From contig NZ_CP132203.1 of assembly GCF_030719035.1 (NCBI RefSeq), positions 6,718,501-6,782,500 of the forward strand: a stretch of 64,000 nt of DNA. The letters are read 5' to 3'. Position numbers and translations under genes: made by a program. Every line of letters begins with the position of its first letter. Position 1 is the first letter of the stretch. Shown piece after piece: positions 9,664-17,128 of this stretch. The stretch comes from Hahella sp. HNIBRBA332. Its GTDB lineage: Bacteria > Pseudomonadota > Gammaproteobacteria > Pseudomonadales > Oleiphilaceae. A model generated the notes under the pieces. It saw only the letters and a list, made by a program, of their open reading frames with translations. It was not told where the DNA came from and made no database searches.

Positions 9664-11268
9664 ATGATGCTGAGAACCTTGCTGCGCCTGGTGGTCGTCA
9701 TTATATTACCTGTGGGACTGTTGCTGACGGTAGAGTCCTACAACCCTGTTCATTACATCAAAAAACGCATTCTCCTCAATTACTTTGTTAATACCTATAA
9801 CGGCACGTTTTTCCTGATTGACCGTGATTTGGCGGAGCGGCCACAGAGCGACTGGCAGGACAGAGTGGCGTCGCTGGATAACCACTTCGGCTATCGATTG
9901 CGGCTGACGCCCTTGGCGGAATTACTCACGCAAACGCAGTATGCCGATACCCTGCGAGACGGCGGTTATGTCTATTCAGACGTGGATACCGATGTGCTCT
10001 GGCGCAGGGTCGGCGACAGCGACTGGGTGATAGAAATGGTGCTGGATGAGACGGATGACGAAGAGACCTTGCGCAGCGCCAAAGGCACCTTGTTTCTGCT
10101 GGGCGACATGTTTACGGAAACGCCGGAGGCGCAATGGCCGCAGTTAAAGACGCAATTGCAGGCTGAATTTCGTTTCCCGCTGGAGATGCTGGCGCTGACT
10201 GAGCTGGACATATCGCCGCAGAAACAAGAGGCGCTGATGCAGAAAGGCTACGCCTGGACCACCACCGAGGACGATGAAACGCTGTTATACTACCGTATTG
10301 GCGATAGCGACAAAGTCCTGACCGCGGGGCCAACGCCTTCGCCCGGCGGGGTTGCTCTCTCTTATTTGGTGACCGTGTTCACGGCCATGATGTTAGCTAC
10401 CTCTCTAGGGTTATTATCCTGGTTGACGCCCCTATGGCGTGATCTCAAACGTCTTGACCGCACGGCGTCGGAGTTTGGTCAGGGCAGACTGGAGCATCGC
10501 GTGACGTTGCGTAAAGGCTCCGTCGCCGCGCGTCTGGGCCGGTCCTTCAACGCCATGGCGGACAGCATTCAGAAGCTGGTGCGCTCTCACCAACAGCTGA
10601 CCAATGCGGTCGCTCATGATCTTCGCACTCCGTTGGCGCGACTTCGCTTCGCGGTGGAAATTCTGGAATCGGAAGATTGCACGGCGGAAGAACAGGAGCG
10701 ATATCGCAAAAGCATCCACGCCAGCATCGATTCACTGGATTACCTGATCAATCAATTGCTTACTCATTCACGCTACAGTCGCGCCATCGACATTAATCAC
10801 TTCAGTGAGGTCGATCTGGCGGCTCTGGTAGAGGAAGAAGTGGACTTACATCAGCCGGAACGCAGCGAGCTGGCGTGTGAGTTTGTCTGTGACGAAACCC
10901 TGCGCGGCGCCCGCATCTGGGCGGACTCACGCGCCATGGGGCGGGTGTTGCATAACCTGCTGGATAACGCTTCTCGTTATGCGCAATCCTGTGTGCGGGT
11001 CAGCCTGCGTCGCGACGGCGCGCTCTGTCGCTTACGGGTGGAAGATGACGGTCCGGGCATTCCCCAGGCGGAACGGGAGACCATCCTGCAGCCCTTCGCC
11101 CAATTAGGCAACGCCGAACGCGCCTCATCCGGCGGACACGGCCTCGGACTGGCTATCGTCAGCCAGATCGCGCAGTGGCACCAGGGCAGCGTCACCGTCG
11201 GCGACTCTTCATTAGGGGGCGCCGCGATTGAGATTTCCTGGCCGGCTCATACGCGCACCGCCGGTTAA
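9664..11268 (+). CDS. RstB-like sensor histidine kinase with duplicated periplasmic domain
   Basis: This inner-membrane kinase has TM1 (~4-23), a ~205-residue periplasmic region, TM2 (~232-253), HAMP, a HisKA domain with H318 in AVAHDLRTPLARLR, and an HATPase domain with the N box (NLLDNAS) and G boxes (DDGPGI, GHGLGLAIV). The start chosen is ATG 9664, just after the regulator's stop; an in-frame TTG lies at 9658. The periplasmic region holds two similar segments (~47-122 and ~141-219). Each begins GTxFL and ends with an (R/Y)R(V/I)GDSD strand, so the sensor looks internally duplicated. At 534 residues it is clearly longer than E. coli RstB (about 430), and the duplication accounts for most of the excess. 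The ligand is unknown. Confidence 0.88.
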   Translation: MMLRTLLRLVVVIILPVGLLLTVESYNPVHYIKKRILLNYFVNTYNGTFFLIDRDLAERPQSDWQDRVASLDNHFGYRLRLTPLAELLTQTQYADTLRDGGYVYSDVDTDVLWRRVGDSDWVIEMVLDETDDEETLRSAKGTLFLLGDMFTETPEAQWPQLKTQLQAEFRFPLEMLALTELDISPQKQEALMQKGYAWTTTEDDETLLYYRIGDSDKVLTAGPTPSPGGVALSYLVTVFTAMMLATSLGLLSWLTPLWRDLKRLDRTASEFGQGRLEHRVTLRKGSVAARLGRSFNAMADSIQKLVRSHQQLTNAVAHDLRTPLARLRFAVEILESEDCTAEEQERYRKSIHASIDSLDYLINQLLTHSRYSRAIDINHFSEVDLAALVEEEVDLHQPERSELACEFVCDETLRGARIWADSRAMGRVLHNLLDNASRYAQSCVRVSLRRDGALCRLRVEDDGPGIPQAERETILQPFAQLGNAERASSGGHGLGLAIVSQIAQWHQGSVTVGDSSLGGAAIEISWPAHTRTAG

Positions 11269-11364
11269 AAAGACCGCTTTTCCTCCGATTGCCTCGTTTA
11301 TCCTGCTCGCCAAATCCGCGCCTTATTCCTGACGAATCACTCCGGTCTCATGCGCGGAATTGGC

Positions 11365-11391
11365 GTCACATTCTGTCCCAAATCAGCCACA
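11365..11391 (+). promoter_or_regulatory. Three phased repeats upstream of the outer-membrane protein gene
   Basis: GTCACA (11365), GTCCCA (11375) and GCCACA (11386) lie 10 and 11 bp apart on the same strand. They resemble the repeats upstream of the response regulator at 8903. They lie about 80-110 bp before the start of the outer-membrane protein gene, a normal distance for activation by an OmpR-type regulator. The second and third copies are degenerate. Confidence 0.3.
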
Positions 11392-11473
11392 TACCTTTTT
11401 CGTTTGGCCTCTTAAGATCACATCTCCTTTTGTGAAGTTAGATTTGAAAATTGATAAAGAGGGAGGCCGGGCA

Positions 11474-12169
11474 ATGGCTGGCAATTCTATCGGTCGTCTG
11501 GGGGCGACACTTATTCTTGCGGCGGCTTACGCGACTTCGGCGCAGGCGGCGGATTACTCTGTCGGCGGCATGCTGGGGACGCAGGGCGTTGGCGTCACCG
11601 CCGCCAAACGGACGGACTGGAGCTTGGTGGATGAAGACCAACTGCAGCTGCGTTTCACCTTCGGCGGGCTGGATGTGGATGACGTCGACGACCTTGAGCT
11701 GAGCGGAACCAAATACAAAGCGGATTACCGCACCGGGACGCTGACAGGCGGCGTGGACTGGTATCCCTTCTCTGGTAAGTATGTGGATAACATCTTCTTC
11801 TCCGGCGGTCTGGTTTATTTTGATCACGACATTAAAGGGACGACCAAGTCAGGGCAGTCTTTCAACGTCGGCGGAGCCCATGTCAGCAGCAGTGATAATG
11901 TGCGTTTGGATGCGGAAGTCGATCAATCCTCCTGGGCGCCTTATCTGAGCCTGGGGTGGGGGAATCGCATTCGTAGTGAATCCGGCTTCTCTTTTCAGGC
12001 GGAGCTGGGCGTGATGACGCCGTTAAGCGACCCGGATGTGAAGCTGAGCGCCAGAGATCCTGGGGGCGTTCTGTCTGCGGATAATCTGGAGCGCGAACGT
12101 CGCGATATTGAAGACGATCTGGGCGGCGCGCAGGGATTCCTGTCTGTGGCGGTGACGTATCAGTTTTAG
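11474..12169 (+). CDS. Outer-membrane beta-barrel protein
   Basis: The start is ATG 11474, preceded by GAGGGAGG (11459-11466) at good spacing; the open frame runs further upstream without support. The 231-residue protein begins with a signal peptide of about 24 residues ending AQA, followed by ADYSVGG. The rest alternates polar and hydrophobic residues in amphipathic strands and ends YQF, the terminal aromatic typical of outer-membrane barrels. An acidic DVDDVDD segment lies in an early loop. Its position directly after an RstAB-like system and the shared repeat motif suggest co-regulation. Whether it is a porin, adhesin or structural protein cannot be told from sequence. Confidence 0.8.
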   Translation: MAGNSIGRLGATLILAAAYATSAQAADYSVGGMLGTQGVGVTAAKRTDWSLVDEDQLQLRFTFGGLDVDDVDDLELSGTKYKADYRTGTLTGGVDWYPFSGKYVDNIFFSGGLVYFDHDIKGTTKSGQSFNVGGAHVSSSDNVRLDAEVDQSSWAPYLSLGWGNRIRSESGFSFQAELGVMTPLSDPDVKLSARDPGGVLSADNLERERRDIEDDLGGAQGFLSVAVTYQF

Positions 12170-12185
12170 TTTTTTCGCGCGAAAG

Positions 12186-12220
12186 CGGCGACACACGCCA
12201 TAACAGGGCGCGTGTCGCCG
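12186..12220. terminator. Hairpin between convergent genes
   Basis: CGGCGACACACGCC (12186-12199) pairs with GGCGCGTGTCGCCG (12207-12220) across a 7-base loop, with one A-C mismatch. It lies between the ends of the outer-membrane protein gene and the DUF2239 gene and probably serves both strands. There is no clean T run. Confidence 0.5.
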
Positions 12221-12236
12221 AGCTGAATAGCGGGGC

Positions 12237-12842
12237 TCAGTCCTGGGCCTCCGCTTGCTTCTCCATCTCCAACGCCTTCTCAGTCTGATGCCGGATATAG
12301 TCCTGAATGTCGTCAGGCCATAGCGAAATCATGTCATCAAAGGTTTCATAGTCTTTGGCGAAGAAGGCGCGACAGGCCTCTTCAAAGCCGGGGAAGTCGC
12401 CGGCGACGGTGGACATGAAGCGATAAACAGCTTCCAGCGCCAAGCGAGATCTGTCTTTGTCCACATTGTCGCGTCTGGCCGCTTCGACCAGCTTGCGCAA
12501 CGCCACGGATGCGCCGCCGGGCTGCGCTCTCAACCAGTCCCAGTGACGGGGCAACAGCGTGACTTCCCGCGATACTACGCCCAATTTGGGACGTCCAGGT
12601 CCAGCTTTAGGTTTGGGGCCATCTTCGCTGCGTGCTGCGATTCTGGCGATAACATCCTCAGCCGTTCCGCGATAATCGATATCCACGATCCGTCCGGTGG
12701 CGTTGTCGTAAATGGCGACGGGGGCGTTGGCGTCCTGCTCCAGTAAAGACTTGGCCTTTAACGCCACTTCCGGTAAGTCGCCGGCGGCGAAAAGCTGGTG
12801 GCCGTGAAAGCCGGTATAACTCTGAGTTTCTTTTGCGCTCAT
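12237..12842 (-). CDS. DUF2239 family protein
   Basis: This is a 201-residue soluble protein. The start at 12842 (MSAKETQSY) has AGGAG seven bases upstream; the longer open frame to 13241 runs back through AT-rich non-coding DNA and is rejected. The central GRPKLGVVSREVTLLPRHW segment, followed by QPGGASVALRKLVEAAR, is characteristic of DUF2239. The GRPKLG stretch resembles an AT-hook and the following part a ribbon/helix arrangement, so nucleic-acid binding is conceivable but unproven. The C-terminus is an acidic, charged helix. No function is established for the family. Confidence 0.8.
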   Translation of the reverse strand: MSAKETQSYTGFHGHQLFAAGDLPEVALKAKSLLEQDANAPVAIYDNATGRIVDIDYRGTAEDVIARIAARSEDGPKPKAGPGRPKLGVVSREVTLLPRHWDWLRAQPGGASVALRKLVEAARRDNVDKDRSRLALEAVYRFMSTVAGDFPGFEEACRAFFAKDYETFDDMISLWPDDIQDYIRHQTEKALEMEKQAEAQD

Positions 12843-12907
12843 CTGTTTCACTCCTGTGCTAGCTCGGATAGCAGTAACCACAGCTATCCTGAAAAATATG
12901 CCGCCAA

Positions 12908-12944
12908 TAATACCCGGGTAAAAAATGAAGTCAATATTACCCGG
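12908..12944. promoter_or_regulatory. Candidate operator of the DUF2239 gene
   Basis: TAATACCCGG (12908-12917) and TATTACCCGG (12935-12944) are direct repeats differing at one base and starting 27 bp apart. The first overlaps a perfect palindrome, TACCCGGGTA (12911-12920). They lie 66-102 bp upstream of the start in an otherwise A/T-rich stretch, where a repressor site would be expected. Confidence 0.3.
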
Positions 12945-13046
12945 CAAATAATATTTCTTTAACGCGCATAAAAAAGCGTTTTTAAAACCGCAAGTTAGTA
13001 GAGGTAGGCTGGCGGATAGAGCGAACAGTGGGGGAGTTGGAGGGGG

Positions 13047-13075
13047 CAAATAAAAGCCTGGGAAGATTCCCAGGC
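13047..13075 (-). terminator. Rho-independent terminator of the RNA-ligase-like gene
   Basis: Read on the minus strand, a 9-bp stem (GCCTGGGAA / TTCCCAGGC, 13056-13075, with a 2-base centre) is followed by TTTTATTTG (13055 down to 13047). It lies just after the stop codon of the gene at 13082, so it is a well-formed intrinsic terminator. Confidence 0.8.
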
Positions 13076-13081
13076 CTGTAT

Positions 13082-13699
13082 TCACCATGAAAAGCCGAAG
13101 TCCTTTCGTCTCAGTTTGGCCATGCGTCCATCCGGCGCATGCCAAACAATGCCTTCCATGTTTTGCGCCGCCATCCAGTCTCGCAGAGAGTGGAAGTCCA
13201 AGCGCTCCGGCGGCGTCAGGATCTTGCCGCCATGGGCCCACAACGCATGGCGCTGCAGCTGGTAGCGGTTACCCTGAACTTTGGGGCCGACCAGTTCGTA
13301 GGTTTGGCCTTCGATCAGTGCGCCGGCGGTCTGTGCAAGGGCTTCGCAATGCCAGCGGTCTTCTGGACTTCCTTCGGAAACCGGCAGCCAGCCGGGCCAG
13401 TGTCCGGTGATGGCGTCAGGCTCCGCCTCGCAAGGCGCAAATCCGTCCGGCGCCGATTTGAACATGGCGTGGTCCAGCGTTTCGAGACGTCCGGCGCGGA
13501 GTTTGGCGGCGAACGGCTTGCGCAGTTTACGGTCGTAGCGTTTCCACAAACGGCCTTCTCTGAACAGGCAGGCGCTGCCGTCGAATTTTTCGGTGGCGAG
13601 CCCTATGCCTTGCAACACCCAGGCGGATTCCGGAACCACTTGCTCCGTCGCCGCATGGCTATGGCGATCGATGACGAATAACGTCTTGATCTTTTTCAT
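13082..13699 (-). CDS. ATP-dependent RNA-ligase-like protein (nucleotidyltransferase fold)
   Basis: This 205-residue soluble protein starts with ATG at 13699 behind AGGAG. It has the ordered motifs of covalent nucleotidyltransferases: motif I with K38 in ATEKFDGSAC (the KxDG lysine that takes AMP), YELVGPKVQGN (~142-152), motif IV EGIVWHAPDG, and motif V AKLRRKDF close to the C-terminus. This matches small single-domain RNA ligases of the DUF5565/Rnl type, which seal RNA ends. No separate C-terminal specificity domain is present. The substrate is unknown. It is transcribed away from the release-factor-like gene at 14105, with a shared 405-bp intergenic region. Confidence 0.75.
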   Translation of the reverse strand: MKKIKTLFVIDRHSHAATEQVVPESAWVLQGIGLATEKFDGSACLFREGRLWKRYDRKLRKPFAAKLRAGRLETLDHAMFKSAPDGFAPCEAEPDAITGHWPGWLPVSEGSPEDRWHCEALAQTAGALIEGQTYELVGPKVQGNRYQLQRHALWAHGGKILTPPERLDFHSLRDWMAAQNMEGIVWHAPDGRMAKLRRKDFGFSW

Positions 13700-14104
13700 G
13701 TTTTTCTCCTATGAAGGTTAAACGGATTTCGAGTCCCGTCCGGCTCCATGAAGAGAGGCGGCATGGTAACGCCTGCGATCAATGGCGGTCAAACCAAGCA
13801 GCCTGATTACACAGAATTTTTCAAATAAATGCATACGGCGACAGCCTTTGTCGCTCCGCTGCGTAATATGTCTCTTGTAAAGCGGCGCTGGTCGAAGGTG
13901 TGATCGTTTCACCGCAGGGAAGCCACTGCCGCTGTGCTGTCTATGTGGTAATGGAAGGCGTAAGAGATAGGGATTTCTCACCCCACTGAGTTGATGTCCT
14001 TGCGCGCACGGAACAGCGCTTAACCCAAAGGGATTTGGGGTCTTTTTCTAAACTACGGCCATTAAGCTACACTGACCGGCTTTATCGAGTTAAGGTCGGC
14101 GCTG
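13700..14104. other. 405-bp intergenic region with an orphan terminator-like hairpin
   Basis: This region between two divergent genes has no convincing coding sequence; an 87-codon minus-strand frame (13718-13981) has no start signal or family features. At 14023-14048 the plus strand carries ACCCAAA, GGGA, TTTGGGGT and then CTTTTTC. That looks like an intrinsic terminator on the plus strand, yet no plus-strand gene precedes it. It could end a short untranslated RNA or act as a transcript-leader element for the gene at 14105. Confidence 0.45.
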
Positions 14105-14596
14105 ATGAACGCATATCTCAATATTACTCCTCAATCCGATGCGGACACGTTTCCCGACCTACTGAAGGTCTGTGTGTTGTATGGGGAGCGAAAAGCGCTT
14201 GTATCTGAACTTCTCTATGAGCCGAGTGCTTCCGCCAAGCGCTGTGGCGGACCGGATTTCTTCATCGTGAAGTTCTATGGGCCGCACGCATACGAAATAA
14301 TGCAAAAGGCTCCGCCGTTTCAGGGGCAGGGAGACCACTTGGCAAAGCTCTATCCTCAGTGGGATGAGCAAGCCAACCCAACGATGGCGGAACAGCATCT
14401 ATCCATACAGTATTACGCCAATGATACCCCCGATTCTCCGATGGTTCGTCAAACCAGCAGTAACGTTTGCTTAACCCATTTGCCCACAGGCATTGTTGTT
14501 TGTTGTGAATACAGTCGCTCTCGATTCAAGAACGTTGAGGAAGGGAAGAGTCTGCTTTGTTCTTATATCCACAGCTTGGGCGCGGCTTGCGTGTAG
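14105..14596 (+). CDS. Class I release-factor-like protein lacking the GGQ motif
   Basis: This 163-residue protein starts at ATG 14105 with AAGG nine bases upstream. From about residue 99 it aligns without gaps, by eye, to the catalytic domain of class I peptide-chain release factors. Conserved pieces are THLPTGIVV (124-132) and an RSRFKN segment (138-143) matching the RSQxKN helix. The position of the catalytic GGQ holds D110-S111-P112. Upstream, KFYGPHAYEIMQKAPPF and a later H...YPQWDE resemble the domain-2/4 segment that in RF2 reads GVHRLVRKSPF. The release-factor scaffold therefore seems kept while peptidyl-tRNA hydrolysis is probably lost. The size resembles PrfH (about 166-200 residues) more than RF1/RF2. 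The role is unknown; ribosome binding without peptide release is an inference. Confidence 0.6.
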   Translation: MNAYLNITPQSDADTFPDLLKVCVLYGERKALVSELLYEPSASAKRCGGPDFFIVKFYGPHAYEIMQKAPPFQGQGDHLAKLYPQWDEQANPTMAEQHLSIQYYANDTPDSPMVRQTSSNVCLTHLPTGIVVCCEYSRSRFKNVEEGKSLLCSYIHSLGAACV

Positions 14597-14651
14597 GCGC
14601 CCATCTATCCATTCATGTATTTCAATTTATTGACTAATTTAGTTTGAGCCT

Positions 14652-14867
14652 ATGAGACTTTTGCTGATTTTAGGCCTGTGCATATTTGGTTTTTTGATGT
14701 GGTCGCTTCATGAATACACGTTGCGCGTATACGGCGATCGTTACACAGCGATGAACGTGATGGCGATTATCCTTACGTTCGTAATCTTTGTCTCGGCTTT
14801 CCTCTGGATTGGAATTCCAAAGGCATATCAATGGATTAAAGCGCGTATTAGCAATACGAGGGGTTAG
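14652..14867 (+). CDS. Small two-helix membrane protein
   Basis: The 71-residue product has two hydrophobic segments (~3-18 and ~33-54) and a basic C-terminus, so it should be a small inner-membrane protein. It lies 55 bp after the release-factor-like gene on the same strand and just before a hairpin, so the two may be co-transcribed. The ribosome-binding site is weak. I do not recognise a family. Confidence 0.5.
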   Translation: MRLLLILGLCIFGFLMWSLHEYTLRVYGDRYTAMNVMAIILTFVIFVSAFLWIGIPKAYQWIKARISNTRG

Positions 14868-14879
14868 ATGACTGCAAGT

Positions 14880-14909
14880 GACAGGGCCTGCGGTGTGCCT
14901 GGCCCTGTC
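14880..14909 (+). terminator. Hairpin between the small membrane gene and pigN
   Basis: GACAGGGCC (14880-14888) pairs perfectly with GGCCCTGTC (14901-14909) over a 12-base loop, followed by TTTCG on the plus strand. It lies just after the plus-strand gene and also downstream of the prodigiosin operon on the minus strand, so it may separate the two. Confidence 0.6.
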
Positions 14910-14973
14910 TTTCGTGGCGGTTGGCCGCCACGTTACTTCCCGGGAATTTGGCTTCTGGGACGTTAAGCTTTGA

Positions 14974-15705
14974 TTAGATCACAAACGGAATCAGGCATTT
15001 GGCCTTTTTCTTATAGTTCCGCCAGGCTTCGCCATAACGTTCTTCCGCCATTTTTTCGCTTTTGGGAATGGCGTCCGCCATGTATTGGGCGATGTTGGCG
15101 AGTGGCGCGATGACGCCCCAGGGGTTGCCGGCGGTGAGGCCGAAGGAGACGTAAATCAGGAAGTCGCCGAAGTAGTTGGGATGGCGGGAATAGCGCCAGA
15201 AACCAGTGTCCAGAATCTGGCCGCGGGAGTTGGGTTGTTGCTTGAACAGGTGTTTCTGATAGTCGCTGCCGAAATGGAAAATGGTGCCGACCAGATAGAC
15301 GGCGACGGCGCTGTAATCTATCCAGTTCAGTGGGCCGACACGGTCCGCCGCCCATTGGAACGGCAGGCAGTAGAGCCACCCAAATACGTTGGCGAGAATG
15401 ATGGGTAAGAAGTAGATGGCCGACAGCGGCATGACTTCTTTGAGCTTGGCGGCGGCGGTGTTGTTGTACCAAAGCGTGAGCACCACATTCATGCGCAATT
15501 GGTAAATAATCACCATGCCGAGCAGTAGAGCTTTGCGCACCAGATCTGCATCGCCGTACCAGCAATACACCAGCGTCACTGGTAATAGCGTATTAAATCC
15601 AAAGATAAACGGCGCTTTGGTGTCCTTGGTGATCAAGGCAGCAATGACGCCGGCGACGGCCATGGCCTCGATCACAATGATCATGATTATCCATTGTTGC
15701 TCCAT
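14974..15705 (-). CDS. pigN (hapN): PigN/HapN-like membrane protein of prodigiosin (MBC) biosynthesis
   Basis: This 243-residue polytopic membrane protein has about six hydrophobic segments. It carries a conserved GFWRYSRHPNYFGDF block near residue 167, shared with DUF1295/steroid-reductase-like and isoprenylcysteine-methyltransferase-like proteins. In Serratia, PigN works with the methyltransferase PigF at the O-methylation of hydroxy-bipyrrole carbaldehyde to MBC; its exact chemistry is less clear than PigF's. It is the last gene of the cluster, 102 bp after pigM. The assignment rests on the family plus its position. Confidence 0.85.
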   Translation of the reverse strand: MEQQWIIMIIVIEAMAVAGVIAALITKDTKAPFIFGFNTLLPVTLVYCWYGDADLVRKALLLGMVIIYQLRMNVVLTLWYNNTAAAKLKEVMPLSAIYFLPIILANVFGWLYCLPFQWAADRVGPLNWIDYSAVAVYLVGTIFHFGSDYQKHLFKQQPNSRGQILDTGFWRYSRHPNYFGDFLIYVSFGLTAGNPWGVIAPLANIAQYMADAIPKSEKMAEERYGEAWRNYKKKAKCLIPFVI

Positions 15706-15807
15706 ATTTCCTTTTCCTTTTTCTATCGAACTTGAGTAGGCCGTCTGGCGACGGGGTTAGGGGGAGTGTCGGCTCCGTTGAGTCAGCTGTTCTTTGGGCT
15801 CCGTGGG

Positions 15808-16935
15808 TCATCCGGCGGCGATGATGCCGTTGGTTTTTCTTCTGGGACTTTTATCGAAAACTTCTTTGATTGCGCCTAGCCTGGCGAAGAAAATCATGCG
15901 CCCGTTTTCGTCCCGCAGTCGCTCGATCTCAATGCGCGCCTGATCATGCTGCAGCATGACGCTGACCGGGTGTATCGCCAGCTTCTGCTCTTGGGCGTTG
16001 AGCCAAACCTCCATCAAGCGCGCGCCAGCCTGAGTCAGTGCTTTGGGCGTCATGTGCTCATCTCCCAGGTGGCAGAACAGTAATTGCGATGTGTCCTCCA
16101 CCAGCGCGCCAAGCTGATCTGACATGCGTTGCGGCGCGCCGAAAGGCCGTAGCGCCTGCATGACCGGCGGCGCCAGAAGGCAGCGGTAGAAAAGACTGCT
16201 CCACTTGCTTTGCGGGCCGAGCAGACTTTGCAGATAGAAGCCGTCTTCCGAATCTTCTTCCAGGGAAAAGTGGATGTAGCGATAGGTCTCGCGCCAGGCC
16301 TTATAGTTGGCGAAGTCCAGCACCGCATACTGTTTCACCAGTTGCGCCGCGCGCCGAATCGTAGCGGGGTCGCGCTCGACCCGCATCAGCAAGTGCTCGC
16401 CGGTCAAGGACAACGGCCAACGCTTCGCCAGCAGTTTCTGCAGCCCTTCGTCGCTAATACGCAAAGGGTTAAAAGGGCCGCGGTGGGTGCGTCGATGCAG
16501 AACCAGTCGTCGCCAATCTTCAGCATCGTTGGTGGGCTTTATACTGTCAGGCGTGATGCGCACCGCCGTCAGAGCAAGGCAGTTGTGCTCCTGTTCCAGT
16601 TCTATGAGGGGGGCGCTTTTTTCGCCCTCGCAGAGCCAGCGCAGGCGCCAGTCGTGGCCTTTGACGCCCAGCGTCATGCAAAACAAGCCCAGAAATAATC
16701 CGCAGCTCATCAGCATCTCGATTTCCAGGCTTTCCAGGGCTTTGAGTTTGCGAGCGCTGTTCAACGCCAGGACGACGCATTGCTCTCCATCCTGAAGCGT
16801 CTCTCCAAGGAGTGCGTTGGCCCGCTCGCGCTCCTGAATATGGATTAACGTCCAGGGTTGCGAGTTGTGGGAAGACGGCGCCCAGCGCGCCAGATCCACG
16901 GTTTCCTGCAGTTCATGAGCGAATGTCGACTGCAT
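15808..16935 (-). CDS. pigM (hapM): PigM/HapM, nitroreductase-like oxidoreductase
   Basis: This 375-residue protein is of the flavin nitroreductase fold, larger than classic ~220-residue nitroreductases and like the Acg-type long forms. The N-terminal ARWAPSSHNSQPW motif (~residues 17-29) is the expected FMN-phosphate-binding segment. In Serratia, PigM oxidises the hydroxymethyl bipyrrole (HBM) to the aldehyde HBC before O-methylation. It follows pigL after a 193-bp gap, large for this operon; that gap holds only a short GGCGCA/TGCGCC hairpin (16995-17010). Confidence 0.88.
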   Translation of the reverse strand: MQSTFAHELQETVDLARWAPSSHNSQPWTLIHIQERERANALLGETLQDGEQCVVLALNSARKLKALESLEIEMLMSCGLFLGLFCMTLGVKGHDWRLRWLCEGEKSAPLIELEQEHNCLALTAVRITPDSIKPTNDAEDWRRLVLHRRTHRGPFNPLRISDEGLQKLLAKRWPLSLTGEHLLMRVERDPATIRRAAQLVKQYAVLDFANYKAWRETYRYIHFSLEEDSEDGFYLQSLLGPQSKWSSLFYRCLLAPPVMQALRPFGAPQRMSDQLGALVEDTSQLLFCHLGDEHMTPKALTQAGARLMEVWLNAQEQKLAIHPVSVMLQHDQARIEIERLRDENGRMIFFARLGAIKEVFDKSPRRKTNGIIAAG

Positions 16936-17128
16936 AAATAAAGCTCCCTTTGATTAGCATTAACATGGCAATAAGATTGACAGGTTAATCACTCGGCGCA
17001 GGTTTGCGCCTGCTCGGCGACACGCCGCGACAGACAGAGCCTGACATACCCAGGTCCCGTCGTTTTCAGATCAACGGCAGATCGCGAATTGTCTGCCTAT
17101 CCGTCGGATGCATCGATTTCCTCGCCGT

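Noticed and set aside
12843..13241. N-terminal extension of the DUF2239 frame
   Set aside because: AGGAG precedes the start at 12842, and the upstream part crosses a promoter and terminator.
13718..13981. 87-codon minus-strand frame
   Set aside because: No ribosome-binding site, no family pattern, basic/His-rich composition typical of spurious frames.
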